Shown here piece by piece: positions 1-7,864 of a DNA stretch of 64,000 nucleotides. Below the pieces are notes generated by a model. The model did no database searches, was not told where the DNA came from, and worked only from the letters and a program-made list of their open reading frames with translations. This DNA is from Leclercia sp. S52 (GTDB taxonomy: Bacteria; Pseudomonadota; Gammaproteobacteria; Enterobacterales; Enterobacteriaceae): contig NZ_CP152474.1 of NCBI RefSeq assembly GCF_039727615.1, positions 62,001 to 126,000 on the forward strand, given 5' to 3'. How positions within the stretch are numbered: the stretch's first letter is position 1; each line of letters begins with the position of its first letter. A program made the position numbers and the translations under genes.

Positions 1-526
1 GCACGGCTACAAGCTGGTGGCCGTCGGCAATACCTTTGTGTTCCCGATGGCGGGCTATTCCCGCAAGATCAAATCGGTGACGGAGCTGAAGGACGGCGCG
101 ACCATCGCCATCCCGAATGACCCGACCAATCTGGGCCGCGCGCTGTTGCTGCTGCAAAACGAAAAGCTCATCACCCTGAAACCGGACGTGGGCCTGCTGC
201 CGACGGCGCTGGATATCACCGCCAACCCAAAAAACCTGAAAATCATGGAGCTGGAAGGGGCACAATTGCCGCGCGTGCTGGACGATCCGAAAGTGGATGT
301 GGCGATTATCAGCACCACCTATCTTCAGCAAACCGGGCTGTCGCCGGTGCATGACAGCGTCTTTATCGAAGATAAAAACTCGCCGTACGTGAACATCGTC
401 GTCACGCGGGAAGACAATAAAGATGCGGAAAACGTGAAGGAATTTATTCAGTCGTATCAGTCGCCAGAGGTGGCGAAAGCGGCCGAGACCATCTTTAACG
501 GCGGGGCAGTGCCGGGCTGGGAATAA
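1..526 (+). CDS. nlpA: Lipoprotein NlpA, C-terminal part (MetQ family), truncated by window start
   Basis: This is the 3' part of an inner-membrane lipoprotein of the MetQ/NlpA family, the substrate-binding component type used for methionine uptake. The reading frame is already open at base 2, so the signal peptide, lipobox and about the first third of the protein lie outside the window. The visible part has the family motifs AIPNDPTNLGRALLLLQ, the EGAQLPRVLDDPKVDVAII stretch and the ending FNGGAVPGW. The wording is closer to E. coli NlpA than to MetQ from memory (GYKLVAVGNTFVFPMAGYS is nearly identical). NlpA also fits the position, because in E. coli nlpA lies near selC, which is found here at 29.8 kb. 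No ABC partner genes are visible downstream. Confidence 0.88.
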   Translation, partial: HGYKLVAVGNTFVFPMAGYSRKIKSVTELKDGATIAIPNDPTNLGRALLLLQNEKLITLKPDVGLLPTALDITANPKNLKIMELEGAQLPRVLDDPKVDVAIISTTYLQQTGLSPVHDSVFIEDKNSPYVNIVVTREDNKDAENVKEFIQSYQSPEVAKAAETIFNGGAVPGWE

Positions 527-664
527 CGTTAATCGTGCCGCGGCGGCCTCTGTTGCCGCGGCTAAATGAAGACTGGCCCGATCCCATCGCTGATTGCCCT
601 TTTGCCCACATCCTGTCGTCATGCTCCCGGCTATGCTTTCTGCATACAAACCGGAGAACAGCCC

Positions 665-1444
665 ATGAACATTACCCACATTCGCAACGCGACGCAGCTC
701 ATCACCTACGGCGGAAAACGCTTTCTGATTGACCCGCTGCTGGCACCTAAAGACGCTTACTCTGGTTTCCCGGGCACCGCCCAGGCGGAGATCCGCAACC
801 CGACGGTGGAGCTGCCCTGTTCGGTGGAAAGCCTGCTGGATGTCGATGCGGTGATCGTCACCCATACCCATGCCGATCACTGGGATCAGCACGCCATCGA
901 GCGGATCGCCAAAGAGATGCCGATCTTTGTCCAGCACGACGAGGACGCGCAGCTGCTGCGCAGCCAGGGCTTCCACAATCTGACCGTGTTGACGGACAAC
1001 ACGCCGTTTGGCGAGATCCAACTGAGCAAAACCTACGGCGGTCAGCACGGCACCGACCGCGCTTACGCGGTGCCGGAGCTGGCGGAGCGGCTTGGTGAGG
1101 CGTGCGGCGTGGTGTTTCGCCATCCCGAAGAAAAAACGCTGCTGATTGCAGGCGACACCATTTTGCGCCCGCAGGTCGCCGCCGAACTGCAAAAGCATCA
1201 GCCGGATGTGGTGGTGCTCAACGCCGGGTACGCGCACGTGATCGGCTTCGGGCCCATCATTATGGGCGCGGAGGATGTGCTGAATGTGCACTTCCTGCTG
1301 CCACAGGCAAAAATCGTCGCTGTCCATATGGAGGCGATCAACCACTGCCTGCTTACCCGCAGCGCGCTGCGCGAATACGTCGACGCTAACCAGATGGGCG
1401 AGGCGGTGATTATTCCCCAGGACGGGGAAAGCGTTATAGTCTGA
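665..1444 (+). CDS. MBL-fold metallo-hydrolase
   Basis: A 259-residue metallo-beta-lactamase-fold hydrolase, probably cytoplasmic since no signal peptide is seen. The zinc-binding motif HTHADH is at residues 67-72, followed by a GGQHGT segment near 126-130 and a GD pair at 163-164 that supplies the bridging aspartate. It resembles the UlaG-like/YtnP-like soluble hydrolases, but the substrate cannot be read from sequence. A start at base 665 is chosen because GGAGAA lies just upstream of it; an in-frame ATG further up lacks a good ribosome site. The gene is followed after 26 bp by a GlxA-type regulator on the same strand, so the two are probably functionally linked. Confidence 0.85.
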   Translation: MNITHIRNATQLITYGGKRFLIDPLLAPKDAYSGFPGTAQAEIRNPTVELPCSVESLLDVDAVIVTHTHADHWDQHAIERIAKEMPIFVQHDEDAQLLRSQGFHNLTVLTDNTPFGEIQLSKTYGGQHGTDRAYAVPELAERLGEACGVVFRHPEEKTLLIAGDTILRPQVAAELQKHQPDVVVLNAGYAHVIGFGPIIMGAEDVLNVHFLLPQAKIVAVHMEAINHCLLTRSALREYVDANQMGEAVIIPQDGESVIV

Positions 1445-1470
1445 ACAGTATCGGGGCAGAGGAGAACAGT

Positions 1471-2433
1471 GTGAAGCTAACAACAGTGGCGATTGTCGCC
1501 GTCGACGGATTCAGCCCTTTTCACTACTCCGTGCCCTGCATTCTTTTTGGCGATACCGTCTCTGGTAAAAAGCGCTTTGAGGTGACGATCTGCGCCGAAA
1601 AACCGGGGTTATTGACCTCCCGTGATGGCTTCGCGCTCAATGCCACACAGGATTATTCCGCCATCAGGCAGGCGGATATCGTGGTGGTGCCCTACTGGGC
1701 ACATGTGCTCGAAAGCCCACCGCAGGCGTTGCTCGACAGCCTGGTGCAGGCCAGAGACAACGGGGCGGAAATCGTCGGGCTGTGCCTGGGGTCATTTGTT
1801 CTGGGCTATGCCGGCATTCTGGACGGCAAACGGGCGGCGACCCACTGGGAGTTTGAACGCCAGTTCCAGTCGCTGTTCCCGGCGGTAGAGCTGGATATCA
1901 ACGCCCTGTACGTCGATGACGATAACATCATCACCTCCGCCGGGACTGCCGCTGCGCTGGACTGTTGCCTGTACATTATCCGTCAGCGCTTTGGCAGCGA
2001 GGTTGCCAACCAGATTGCCCGGCGGATGATCGTCCCGCCGCACCGCGAGGGCGGGCAGGCGCAGTTTATCGCCCAGCCGGTGCCGGAAACGACCCGCGAT
2101 GCGCGGATTAACCACCTGATCGACTATCTCCAGCGTAATATCAGCCAGCCGCTGAGCCTGGATGTGCTGGCAGAGAGCGTGGCGATGAGTCGCCGCACGC
2201 TGACCCGCCATTTTATGAAAGCCACCGGGATGAGCGTTGCCTCGTGGATCACCGCCGAACGCCTGCGGCGTAGCCAGCTGCTGCTGGAGAGCAGCAATCT
2301 GCCGATCGAGGCGGTGGCAGAGCAGGTGGGGTACCTCTCAGCCGTCACCTGGCGCCAGCAGTTTAAGGCCCGCTTTGGCGTCAGCCCGGCGGAGTGGCGC
2401 AAAACCTTCCGCACGCAGAGTCAGGCCGGGTAG
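1471..2433 (+). CDS. GlxA family transcriptional regulator (DJ-1/PfpI domain plus AraC HTH)
   Basis: A 320-residue regulator with two modules. Residues about 1-190 form a DJ-1/PfpI-like (class I glutamine amidotransferase-like) domain; Cys105 in GLCLGSF sits at the nucleophile elbow position of that fold. Residues about 215-315 form an AraC/XylS DNA-binding domain with two helix-turn-helix units (SLDVLAESVAMSRRTLTRHF and IEAVAEQVGYLSAVTWRQQFKARFGVSPAEWR). This architecture defines the GlxA family, which often controls the use of amines or amino-acid derivatives. Start is GTG, with GAGGAG 8 bases upstream. It most likely regulates the MBL hydrolase just before it, which is inference from adjacency. 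Confidence 0.86.
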   Translation: MKLTTVAIVAVDGFSPFHYSVPCILFGDTVSGKKRFEVTICAEKPGLLTSRDGFALNATQDYSAIRQADIVVVPYWAHVLESPPQALLDSLVQARDNGAEIVGLCLGSFVLGYAGILDGKRAATHWEFERQFQSLFPAVELDINALYVDDDNIITSAGTAAALDCCLYIIRQRFGSEVANQIARRMIVPPHREGGQAQFIAQPVPETTRDARINHLIDYLQRNISQPLSLDVLAESVAMSRRTLTRHFMKATGMSVASWITAERLRRSQLLLESSNLPIEAVAEQVGYLSAVTWRQQFKARFGVSPAEWRKTFRTQSQAG

Positions 2434-2441
2434 CGCAACAT

Positions 2442-3530
2442 TTACCCCAGCTTCTCCATCCGCGTTTCCCCTTCCACCATCGACAGCTGATACAGCGAAA
2501 ACGACCGGTGCTTTTCAATCAGCTTCGCCAGCTCCGGCGAGTGGCTGGTGAGCCAGATCTGCGAGTAACGGCTGGCCTCGGCAATCAGGCTCGCCAGCGC
2601 GGGCAGCATCTGCGGATGCAGGCTGTTTTCCGGTTCGTTGAGGGCGATAAACGCGGGCGGGCGCGGGCTTAACAGCGCCACCGCCAGACAGAGAAAACGC
2701 AGCGTGCCGTCGGAGAACTCCGCGGGCTCCAGCGGTCTGCTTAAGCCTTCGCGCTGCATCATCATGCGGAAACGTCCCCCGGTGTTGTCGCTGTAAAACA
2801 CGCAGCCGGGGAAGGCCTGGTCGAGAATGCGCATCAGCAGCAGCTCGTCGCCAATCTCGACAATGGTCTGAAAGGCCGCGGCCAGATTTGCCCCGTCGCT
2901 GGCCAGCACCGGGGAGCGGAATCCCACCTGCGGGGCGCGGATCGCCGAGCCGGAGGAGACAGAAAATTCATGATAAAAGCGCCAGTTACGCAGGGACTCG
3001 CGCATCTGCGACACCTCCGGGTAGAGGTGCGGTTCACCCAGCTGCCCGAACACCGATTCGTTCTCGTACAGCGTGCCGCTGTGGGTCACCTTTTCGTGAT
3101 GCACGTTATTCAGAAACACGGCCTGATTTTTGCGTTTCATCAGCTGGGACGAGGGGCGTCGGTGCTGGCCGCTCAGCCAGATGGACTCCTCTTTGATCAC
3201 CGGATCGAGCTGAAACTGCGAGGGATAAGGCAGCTTTTCGACAAAGCCCACCTGCAACTCATACTCGTAGGTCTCGGTTTCCACCGCCAGGTTCATGCGC
3301 CTGAGCTGGTCGCTGCGGGTTTTGCCCGCCCAGAACACCTTTAAAATCCCGCCCTCATTGGCCAGCGCCTGGGAAAACTGCCCCTGCGCCGCGCTGTGCA
3401 TCAGGTGGATCGCCTTATAGATATTGGATTTTCCGGTGCCGTTCGGGCCGAAAACGATATTGAGCTGCTGCAGATCCAGCGACAGGTCGCGAATCGAGCG
3501 GTAGTTTTGAATGTGCAGGGTATTGATCAT
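2442..3530 (-). CDS. AAA family ATPase, SMC/RecF/OLD-like
   Basis: A 362-residue ATPase of the RecF/OLD-like ABC ATPase superfamily. Walker A is GPNGTGKS at residues 28-35, right after the typical N-terminal strand INTLHIQNYRSI. Near the C terminus FSDGTLRFLCLAVALLSPRPPAFIALNEPENSLHP combines the signature-like and Walker B segments, and WLTSHSPELA is the H-loop. There is no fused Toprim nuclease domain, so it is not a classical OLD protein. Similar stand-alone ATPases occur widely in enterobacteria with no assigned function. It is convergent with the GlxA regulator, with only 8 bp between the stop codons. A defence or DNA-repair role is possible but not shown. Confidence 0.8.
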   Translation of the reverse strand: MINTLHIQNYRSIRDLSLDLQQLNIVFGPNGTGKSNIYKAIHLMHSAAQGQFSQALANEGGILKVFWAGKTRSDQLRRMNLAVETETYEYELQVGFVEKLPYPSQFQLDPVIKEESIWLSGQHRRPSSQLMKRKNQAVFLNNVHHEKVTHSGTLYENESVFGQLGEPHLYPEVSQMRESLRNWRFYHEFSVSSGSAIRAPQVGFRSPVLASDGANLAAAFQTIVEIGDELLLMRILDQAFPGCVFYSDNTGGRFRMMMQREGLSRPLEPAEFSDGTLRFLCLAVALLSPRPPAFIALNEPENSLHPQMLPALASLIAEASRYSQIWLTSHSPELAKLIEKHRSFSLYQLSMVEGETRMEKLG

Positions 3531-3589
3531 CGGCGGACCCCTTTTGCGGAATAAACCTGTACAGAGTTACAGTGTTCTGCGCAAAGTGC

Positions 3590-3619
3590 AAAAAAAAGAC
3601 GACAGTGAGGTGTCGTCTA
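3590..3619 (-). terminator. Rho-independent terminator after the DUF523-DUF1722 gene
   Basis: Read on the minus strand, AGACGACACCTCACTGTCGTCT folds into a hairpin with a 7-8 bp stem and is followed directly by eight T residues. It lies about 50 bases beyond the stop codon of the DUF523-DUF1722 gene, so it should end that transcript before the AAA ATPase gene. Confidence 0.8.
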
Positions 3620-3672
3620 AACGGGGTAGTGCTTCGGGCCTCTCCGGGTCAATGGGGCCTCGCATTTGACAT

Positions 3673-4632
3673 TCAGTTAACGGCCAGACGCAAACCCAAA
3701 TCATCGGGGTAGGGATCAAAGTAGTTTTGCGTCATCAGATACCGGTCGGGATATTCGGCCAGATAGTGTTTCAACAGCGTGAGCGGAGCGAGAATCGGCA
3801 GTAATCCGTCGCGATAATGCAGGATCACGTCGCGCAGTTCGCCGCGCTGGCGGCTGTTCAGTTGGTTACGGAAATAGCCCTGAATATGCATCAGGACGTT
3901 AGTGTGGTTTTTCCGCGAAGCGGGTTTTTTGAGGATCGTCATCAGCTTTTCGCGGTAGACCTCGAAGAAAGCCTCCAGATCCTCCCATTCGTGCAGCGAG
4001 GCGACGAACGGCCCGATTTCACGGTAGCCCGCCTGATGGTGCGCCAGCAGCTGGAGTTTGTAACGGCTGTGGAAGTCCAGCAGCCCGCGGCGCGTCAGGC
4101 CCTCTGCCCGCAGCGTATTCAGCTCATGGAGCGCGAAAACCCGCTCGACAAAGTTCTCCCGCAGCACCGGGTCGTGCAGGCGTCCATCTTCCTCCACCGG
4201 CAGCCACGGCCAGGCTTCAAGCAGGGCGGCGGTGAACAGCCCGACACCCTCCTTGCGACCTGCATTACCCTTTTCATCATACAGCCGCACGCGTTCCATG
4301 CCGCAGCTTGGTGATTTGGCACAAACGATAAATCCACAGAGATCGCTCATTTTCGGCACAAAGCCTGCCGCAAAGTCGGACATTTTTTGAGTGACCTCTT
4401 CGTGAGGCGCTTTGCTGAACCGCATCTCGATATCACCGCGCGTGGTCTGCGTCAGACGCAGCGCCGGGCGAGGCGTAGGCAGGCCGATCGCCATTTCCGG
4501 GCACACAGGCCGGAAGTTGACCCATTCGGCCAGCTCATCCATGACAAAGCCCATACGCTTATGCCCGCCGTCGAAGCGAACGGCGGAACCGGTCAAGCAT
4601 CCGCTAATACCCAGCACGGGTTTCGTTGTCAT
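3673..4632 (-). CDS. ybgA: YbgA family protein, DUF523-DUF1722 fusion
   Basis: A 319-residue protein joining two domains. The N-terminal part (about 1-150) is DUF523, the TudS-like thiouracil desulfidase family: ISGCLTG with VRFDGGHKR near the N terminus and CAKSPSCGMERVRLY further on provide the conserved cysteines expected to bind an iron-sulfur cluster. The C-terminal part (about 180-310) is DUF1722, the domain that alone makes E. coli YbgA. E. coli YbgA precedes the photolyase gene phr; no photolyase is present here. The start at 4632 is set by GGAGGTG seven bases upstream; a TTG five codons earlier overlaps that ribosome site. A role in thionucleobase or light-related stress handling is inference only. 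Confidence 0.85.
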   Translation of the reverse strand: MTTKPVLGISGCLTGSAVRFDGGHKRMGFVMDELAEWVNFRPVCPEMAIGLPTPRPALRLTQTTRGDIEMRFSKAPHEEVTQKMSDFAAGFVPKMSDLCGFIVCAKSPSCGMERVRLYDEKGNAGRKEGVGLFTAALLEAWPWLPVEEDGRLHDPVLRENFVERVFALHELNTLRAEGLTRRGLLDFHSRYKLQLLAHHQAGYREIGPFVASLHEWEDLEAFFEVYREKLMTILKKPASRKNHTNVLMHIQGYFRNQLNSRQRGELRDVILHYRDGLLPILAPLTLLKHYLAEYPDRYLMTQNYFDPYPDDLGLRLAVN

Positions 4633-4734
4633 GATATGCACCTCCAAAGTTACTCTTTAAAAGTTACACAAAATGATTATTTTGTCCAAGTATTGGCGGA
4701 TATATTTTTTATTTAGTATAGATATCAGTAGCTT

Positions 4735-5151
4735 TTAGCTTCCCTTATAGGTCGAGTAACCGTACTGGCTGAGCAGCAGCGGGATGTGCAGTTTTTCGTT
4801 GGTGCGGGTCACGGTAAACAGCACCGGGATCTCCGGGAAGAACGACTCCAGCTTGTTGCCGTGGAAGTACTCCGCCGTTTTGAAGGTCACTTTATAAACG
4901 CCTGGCTGCATATCCTGATCGGCCGGGTAGAGCGACTTGATGCGTCCGTCCTGGTCGGTTTTGCCGCTGGCAAGCGGGGTCCATTTATCCTGCTGCTGCT
5001 TTTCCAGCGTAACGGTCACGCCCAGCGGTGGTGTGCCGGTTTGCTGGTCAAGAATATGCACACTCAGGGTGCCGGCAGGGGCAGCGCCAAAGGCGACAGG
5101 GGCAAAGGCCATGGAGGCCAGGATCAGCAGAGGGGCAGTTTTTTTCATCAT
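4735..5151 (-). CDS. uraH: Periplasmic 5-hydroxyisourate hydrolase (transthyretin-like)
   Basis: A 138-residue HIU hydrolase (HiuH/UraH, transthyretin-related family). The enzyme opens 5-hydroxyisourate to OHCU in urate breakdown. Residues 1-23 form a clear Sec signal peptide ending after AFG, so the mature protein is periplasmic, as in E. coli HiuH (YedX). Mature features are LSVHILDQQTGTPPLGV at the N terminus, RIKSLYP in the middle and the C-terminal YKGS, a variant of the conserved YRGS tetrapeptide, where Lys replaces the usual Arg. No uricase or OHCU decarboxylase gene is nearby. The start may be either of two adjacent ATG codons after AGGAAAAG. Confidence 0.9.
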   Translation of the reverse strand: MMKKTAPLLILASMAFAPVAFGAAPAGTLSVHILDQQTGTPPLGVTVTLEKQQQDKWTPLASGKTDQDGRIKSLYPADQDMQPGVYKVTFKTAEYFHGNKLESFFPEIPVLFTVTRTNEKLHIPLLLSQYGYSTYKGS

Positions 5152-5247
5152 CTTTTCCTGTGGAGTGATAAGTCACAGGAAAACGTTAGCATTTGCCGCG
5201 CGGGAAAATATTCAACTTTTCGTGAAGATTCCCGCAGGAGAAAATAA

Positions 5248-5973
5248 TCAGAGGATAATGACCTCAAGGGCAACCTGCTGCTGCCACTGCTCCACCTGTT
5301 TTCTGCGCGCGGCGGTAAGTTTACCGCTGGTGACCAGCAGCCACTGGCGGTCCGGGAAGATTTCCGGTGCCAGTGCGGCAGGGGGAATGGGCAGCAGGTT
5401 GATGCGGTGGCCCTGGCCGGTGCGGGCCAGGGCTTCGAGCCAGATTTCGCACGGGTCGTTCAGGTGCCAGCCGCTGAGCAGGAGGTTATCACCGGGCGCT
5501 TTTTTATCGCTTTCAAGGCAAAACGAGGTGTAGGCGATGATGATGCCATCCAGGATCTCGCGCAGGGTCATGGCGGCGGCAACGTTGGCGGAGACCAGGC
5601 TGCGCAGGGGGCGTAACACGTTCGCGACCAGCTCCGGACGCGGATACTCGCGGCCGGCATCGTAAATCATCTGGCGCAGGGATTCGATTTTGCCCGCCTG
5701 CAGACGATCCAGCATGGTCTGCTGCAGGGTTTGCCAGTTGTTGGTGCGGCTCGGGACAGGGCGCTCCAGCAGCGGCTTCACCTGGCCGATCGGGACGCCT
5801 TTTTTCACCCAGTCGAGGATTTTTAACGCCTGCTGGACATCCTCATCGCTGTACTGGCGATGGCCGCCTTCGGTGCGCAGCGGCTTGAGTAAACCGTAGC
5901 GACGCTGCCATGCCCGCAGCGTGGTGGGGGTGATCCCACTGAGCCTGGCGAATTCGCCAATGGAGTATGCCAT
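5248..5973 (-). CDS. MerR family transcriptional regulator, MlrA/BluR-like
   Basis: A 241-residue regulator. Residues 1-70 form a MerR winged helix (YSIGEFARLSGITPTTLRAWQRRYGLLKPLRTEGGHRQYSDEDV), which is close to E. coli MlrA and BluR, including the AWQRRYGLLKP segment. The remainder resembles the vitamin-B12-binding-like C-terminal domain of MlrA/BluR, but no B12-binding DxHxxG motif is seen, as in those two proteins. MlrA controls csgD and curli; BluR represses ycgZ-ymgAB. Which targets this paralogue controls cannot be told. It lies between hiuH and the divergent blc gene. Confidence 0.82.
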   Translation of the reverse strand: MAYSIGEFARLSGITPTTLRAWQRRYGLLKPLRTEGGHRQYSDEDVQQALKILDWVKKGVPIGQVKPLLERPVPSRTNNWQTLQQTMLDRLQAGKIESLRQMIYDAGREYPRPELVANVLRPLRSLVSANVAAAMTLREILDGIIIAYTSFCLESDKKAPGDNLLLSGWHLNDPCEIWLEALARTGQGHRINLLPIPPAALAPEIFPDRQWLLVTSGKLTAARRKQVEQWQQQVALEVIIL

Positions 5974-6088
5974 GTCTGCGTCCGAAGAGGATTAGTCTCA
6001 ATATTCTACGAATATTTTCCGGCGGGATGAAGCACCAGAGCGCTGCACTACACTTTAATTCCAACCGAGCAAAATGACAGGAGTTCTC

Positions 6089-6613
6089 ATGAAACTATGG
6101 CCCGTTGTGACCGGTGTCGCCATCGCGTTGACCCTGGTGGCCTGTAAATCCCCTACGCCGCCGAAAGGCGTGCAGCCGATAACCAACTTTGACGCCAGCC
6201 GCTATCTGGGCAAGTGGTACGAAATCGCCCGTCTGGAAAACCGCTTCGAACGTGGGATGGAGCAGGTGACCGCCACCTACGGCAAGCGCAGCGACGGCGG
6301 GATCAGCGTGCTTAACCGGGGCTATGATCCGTTGAAGCGCAAGTGGAATGAGAGCGAAGGCAAAGCCTATTACACCGGCGAGCCAACCACCGCAGCGCTG
6401 AAGGTCTCGTTCTTCGGCCCGTTCTACGGCGGTTATAACGTGATCAAGCTGGACGATGACTACCAGTATGCGCTGGTCAGCGGCCCGGACCGCGACTATC
6501 TGTGGATCCTGTCGCGTACGCCAACCATTCCGGATGCGGTGAAACAGGATTACCTCAATACCGCGCGCAGCCTGGGCTTCCGGGTGGATGAGCTGGTATG
6601 GGTGAAGCAGTAA
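6089..6613 (+). CDS. blc: Outer membrane lipoprotein lipocalin Blc
   Basis: A 174-residue bacterial lipocalin. The signal peptide ends in the lipobox LVAC (Cys19), so it is lipidated and expected at the outer membrane. The lipocalin signature is present in order: YLGKWYEIARLENRFERG (GxW motif), then YGGYNVIKLDDDYQYALVSGPDRDYLWILSRTP (TDY-like and R motifs). In E. coli Blc binds fatty acids and lysophospholipids and is induced in stationary phase under RpoS control. The start at 6089 follows ACAGGAG; an earlier in-frame start overlaps that site. It is divergent from the MerR-family gene. Confidence 0.95.
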   Translation: MKLWPVVTGVAIALTLVACKSPTPPKGVQPITNFDASRYLGKWYEIARLENRFERGMEQVTATYGKRSDGGISVLNRGYDPLKRKWNESEGKAYYTGEPTTAALKVSFFGPFYGGYNVIKLDDDYQYALVSGPDRDYLWILSRTPTIPDAVKQDYLNTARSLGFRVDELVWVKQ

Positions 6614-6688
6614 AGATCGTGCTTTCTTCCTGGGGCAATGTGCGGAAAGGGTAATAGACTTGCGTCATGGGCACACGGGAGATGACAT

Positions 6689-7705
6689 ATGCACTGGCAA
6701 CCCTTTCGCGGCACCGCGCCGACCGGCATGACCCTCTACAGCGCGTCCTTTCCCGATGTCAGCGACAACTGGCCGATGAAGGACGAGGTGACGCGCGAGC
6801 TGAACGCCGTCGATCGGGCCTTAAAGGCGGACCCGCAGCTGAAGCCGCCGCTGATTGAAAAGGACGCCAATGGCGAGAAGACGATAAAGTGCCAGCACCG
6901 CTGGTCTGAAGAGGCGTTCACCGCACGCCCCGCAGTCGTCGCCTGGCGTACCCGGCTGGTGCCCACCGCGCTGGCCCTGTACGCCATCCAGAACCCGCTG
7001 GATGAGCATCTCCCCGACGGCACCCGGATGGACAGCCGCAGCCGCCAGTGGTTTATCCACGCCAACGATGCCATCGGCATCCGTTCCCGCGCAAAGGTGC
7101 TCTCGGTGCTGGCGGAACAGTACCTGCATAACGACATCGACAACGTCTGGGTCAGCCTCGCCAGCGGCGCGGCCGTCCCGGTGCTGGAGGCGCTGCGCGG
7201 CGCCCATCTGGACGGACAAAACGTGCATCTGACCCTGGTGGATTACGATCCCGTCTCCCTGCGCTGGGCAGAAAAAATGACCGCTGCCGAAGGGCTGAGA
7301 GTCGGGGAACAGGTGACGATATTGCAGCGCGATCTAAAAGAAAGCCTGATCAACAGCGATAAACTGATACAGGAGCTGGGTGAAGGCAACGTCGAGCTGG
7401 TGGATGCGCTGGGGATCTTCGAATATTTCAACGACGCTGAAGCGGTGACCTTCCTGCAACATGTCCTGCGCCTGATTAAACCCGGCGGGGCGCTGATTAT
7501 CTCGAACATGCTGACCAGCAGCCCGCAGATTGATTTCGCCCTGCGCTGTATCGGCTGGACGCCCATCTTCCCGCGCACGTTGCAGCAGCTGCAGGATATT
7601 CACCTCGCGGCTGGGATCCCGGCGGAAAACGTCACGGTGATCGTGCCGAAAGACGGGGTATATGCGGTGATGGAGATCCGTGTGGGCCAGGCCGTTCAGG
7701 CCTGA
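6689..7705 (+). CDS. Class I SAM-dependent methyltransferase family protein
   Basis: A 338-residue protein with a Rossmann methyltransferase core in its second half: VWVSLASGAAVPVLEAL matches motif I, HLTLVDYDPVSLRWAEK supplies the acidic residue that binds the ribose of SAM, and LVDALGIFEYFNDAEAVTFLQHVLRLIKPGGALIISNM matches motifs IV-VI. The N-terminal half (about 1-140) is not recognised. The substrate is unknown. It is a single gene on its strand, 75 bp after blc, with an ATG start and a GGGAGATGAC-like ribosome site. Confidence 0.75.
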   Translation: MHWQPFRGTAPTGMTLYSASFPDVSDNWPMKDEVTRELNAVDRALKADPQLKPPLIEKDANGEKTIKCQHRWSEEAFTARPAVVAWRTRLVPTALALYAIQNPLDEHLPDGTRMDSRSRQWFIHANDAIGIRSRAKVLSVLAEQYLHNDIDNVWVSLASGAAVPVLEALRGAHLDGQNVHLTLVDYDPVSLRWAEKMTAAEGLRVGEQVTILQRDLKESLINSDKLIQELGEGNVELVDALGIFEYFNDAEAVTFLQHVLRLIKPGGALIISNMLTSSPQIDFALRCIGWTPIFPRTLQQLQDIHLAAGIPAENVTVIVPKDGVYAVMEIRVGQAVQA

Positions 7706-7801
7706 CGCATTTCGTAAGCCTCATCACAATATAAACAGAACTCATACCTGGCGCGGGTTTTTTGAACCGGACAGCGCCCCCCCGTCTGCCTTAAGTTGGT
7801 T

Positions 7802-7839
7802 ACGAACGTTCAACACATAACACTAACCAGAACATTCGT
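7802..7839 (+). promoter_or_regulatory. Inverted repeat upstream of the gallate transporter gene, possible operator
   Basis: ACGAACGTTC and GAACATTCGT form an inverted repeat (9 of 10 bases pair) with an 18-base spacer. The site is 26 bases before the start codon of the transporter gene. It could bind the LysR-type regulator encoded downstream of the dioxygenase, or another repressor; the arms themselves are near-palindromic (GAACGTTC). Function is inference from position and symmetry. Confidence 0.45.
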
Positions 7840-7864
7840 ATCGCCTGCTTAAGGAAGTCACCCT

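Noticed and set aside
2..526. Calling the first gene metQ
   Set aside because: The family is the same, but the wording (TFVFPMAGYS, ILDITANPKNL-like and PVHDSVFIEDKNSPYVN) is closer to NlpA, no metNI genes adjoin it, and the place near selC fits nlpA.
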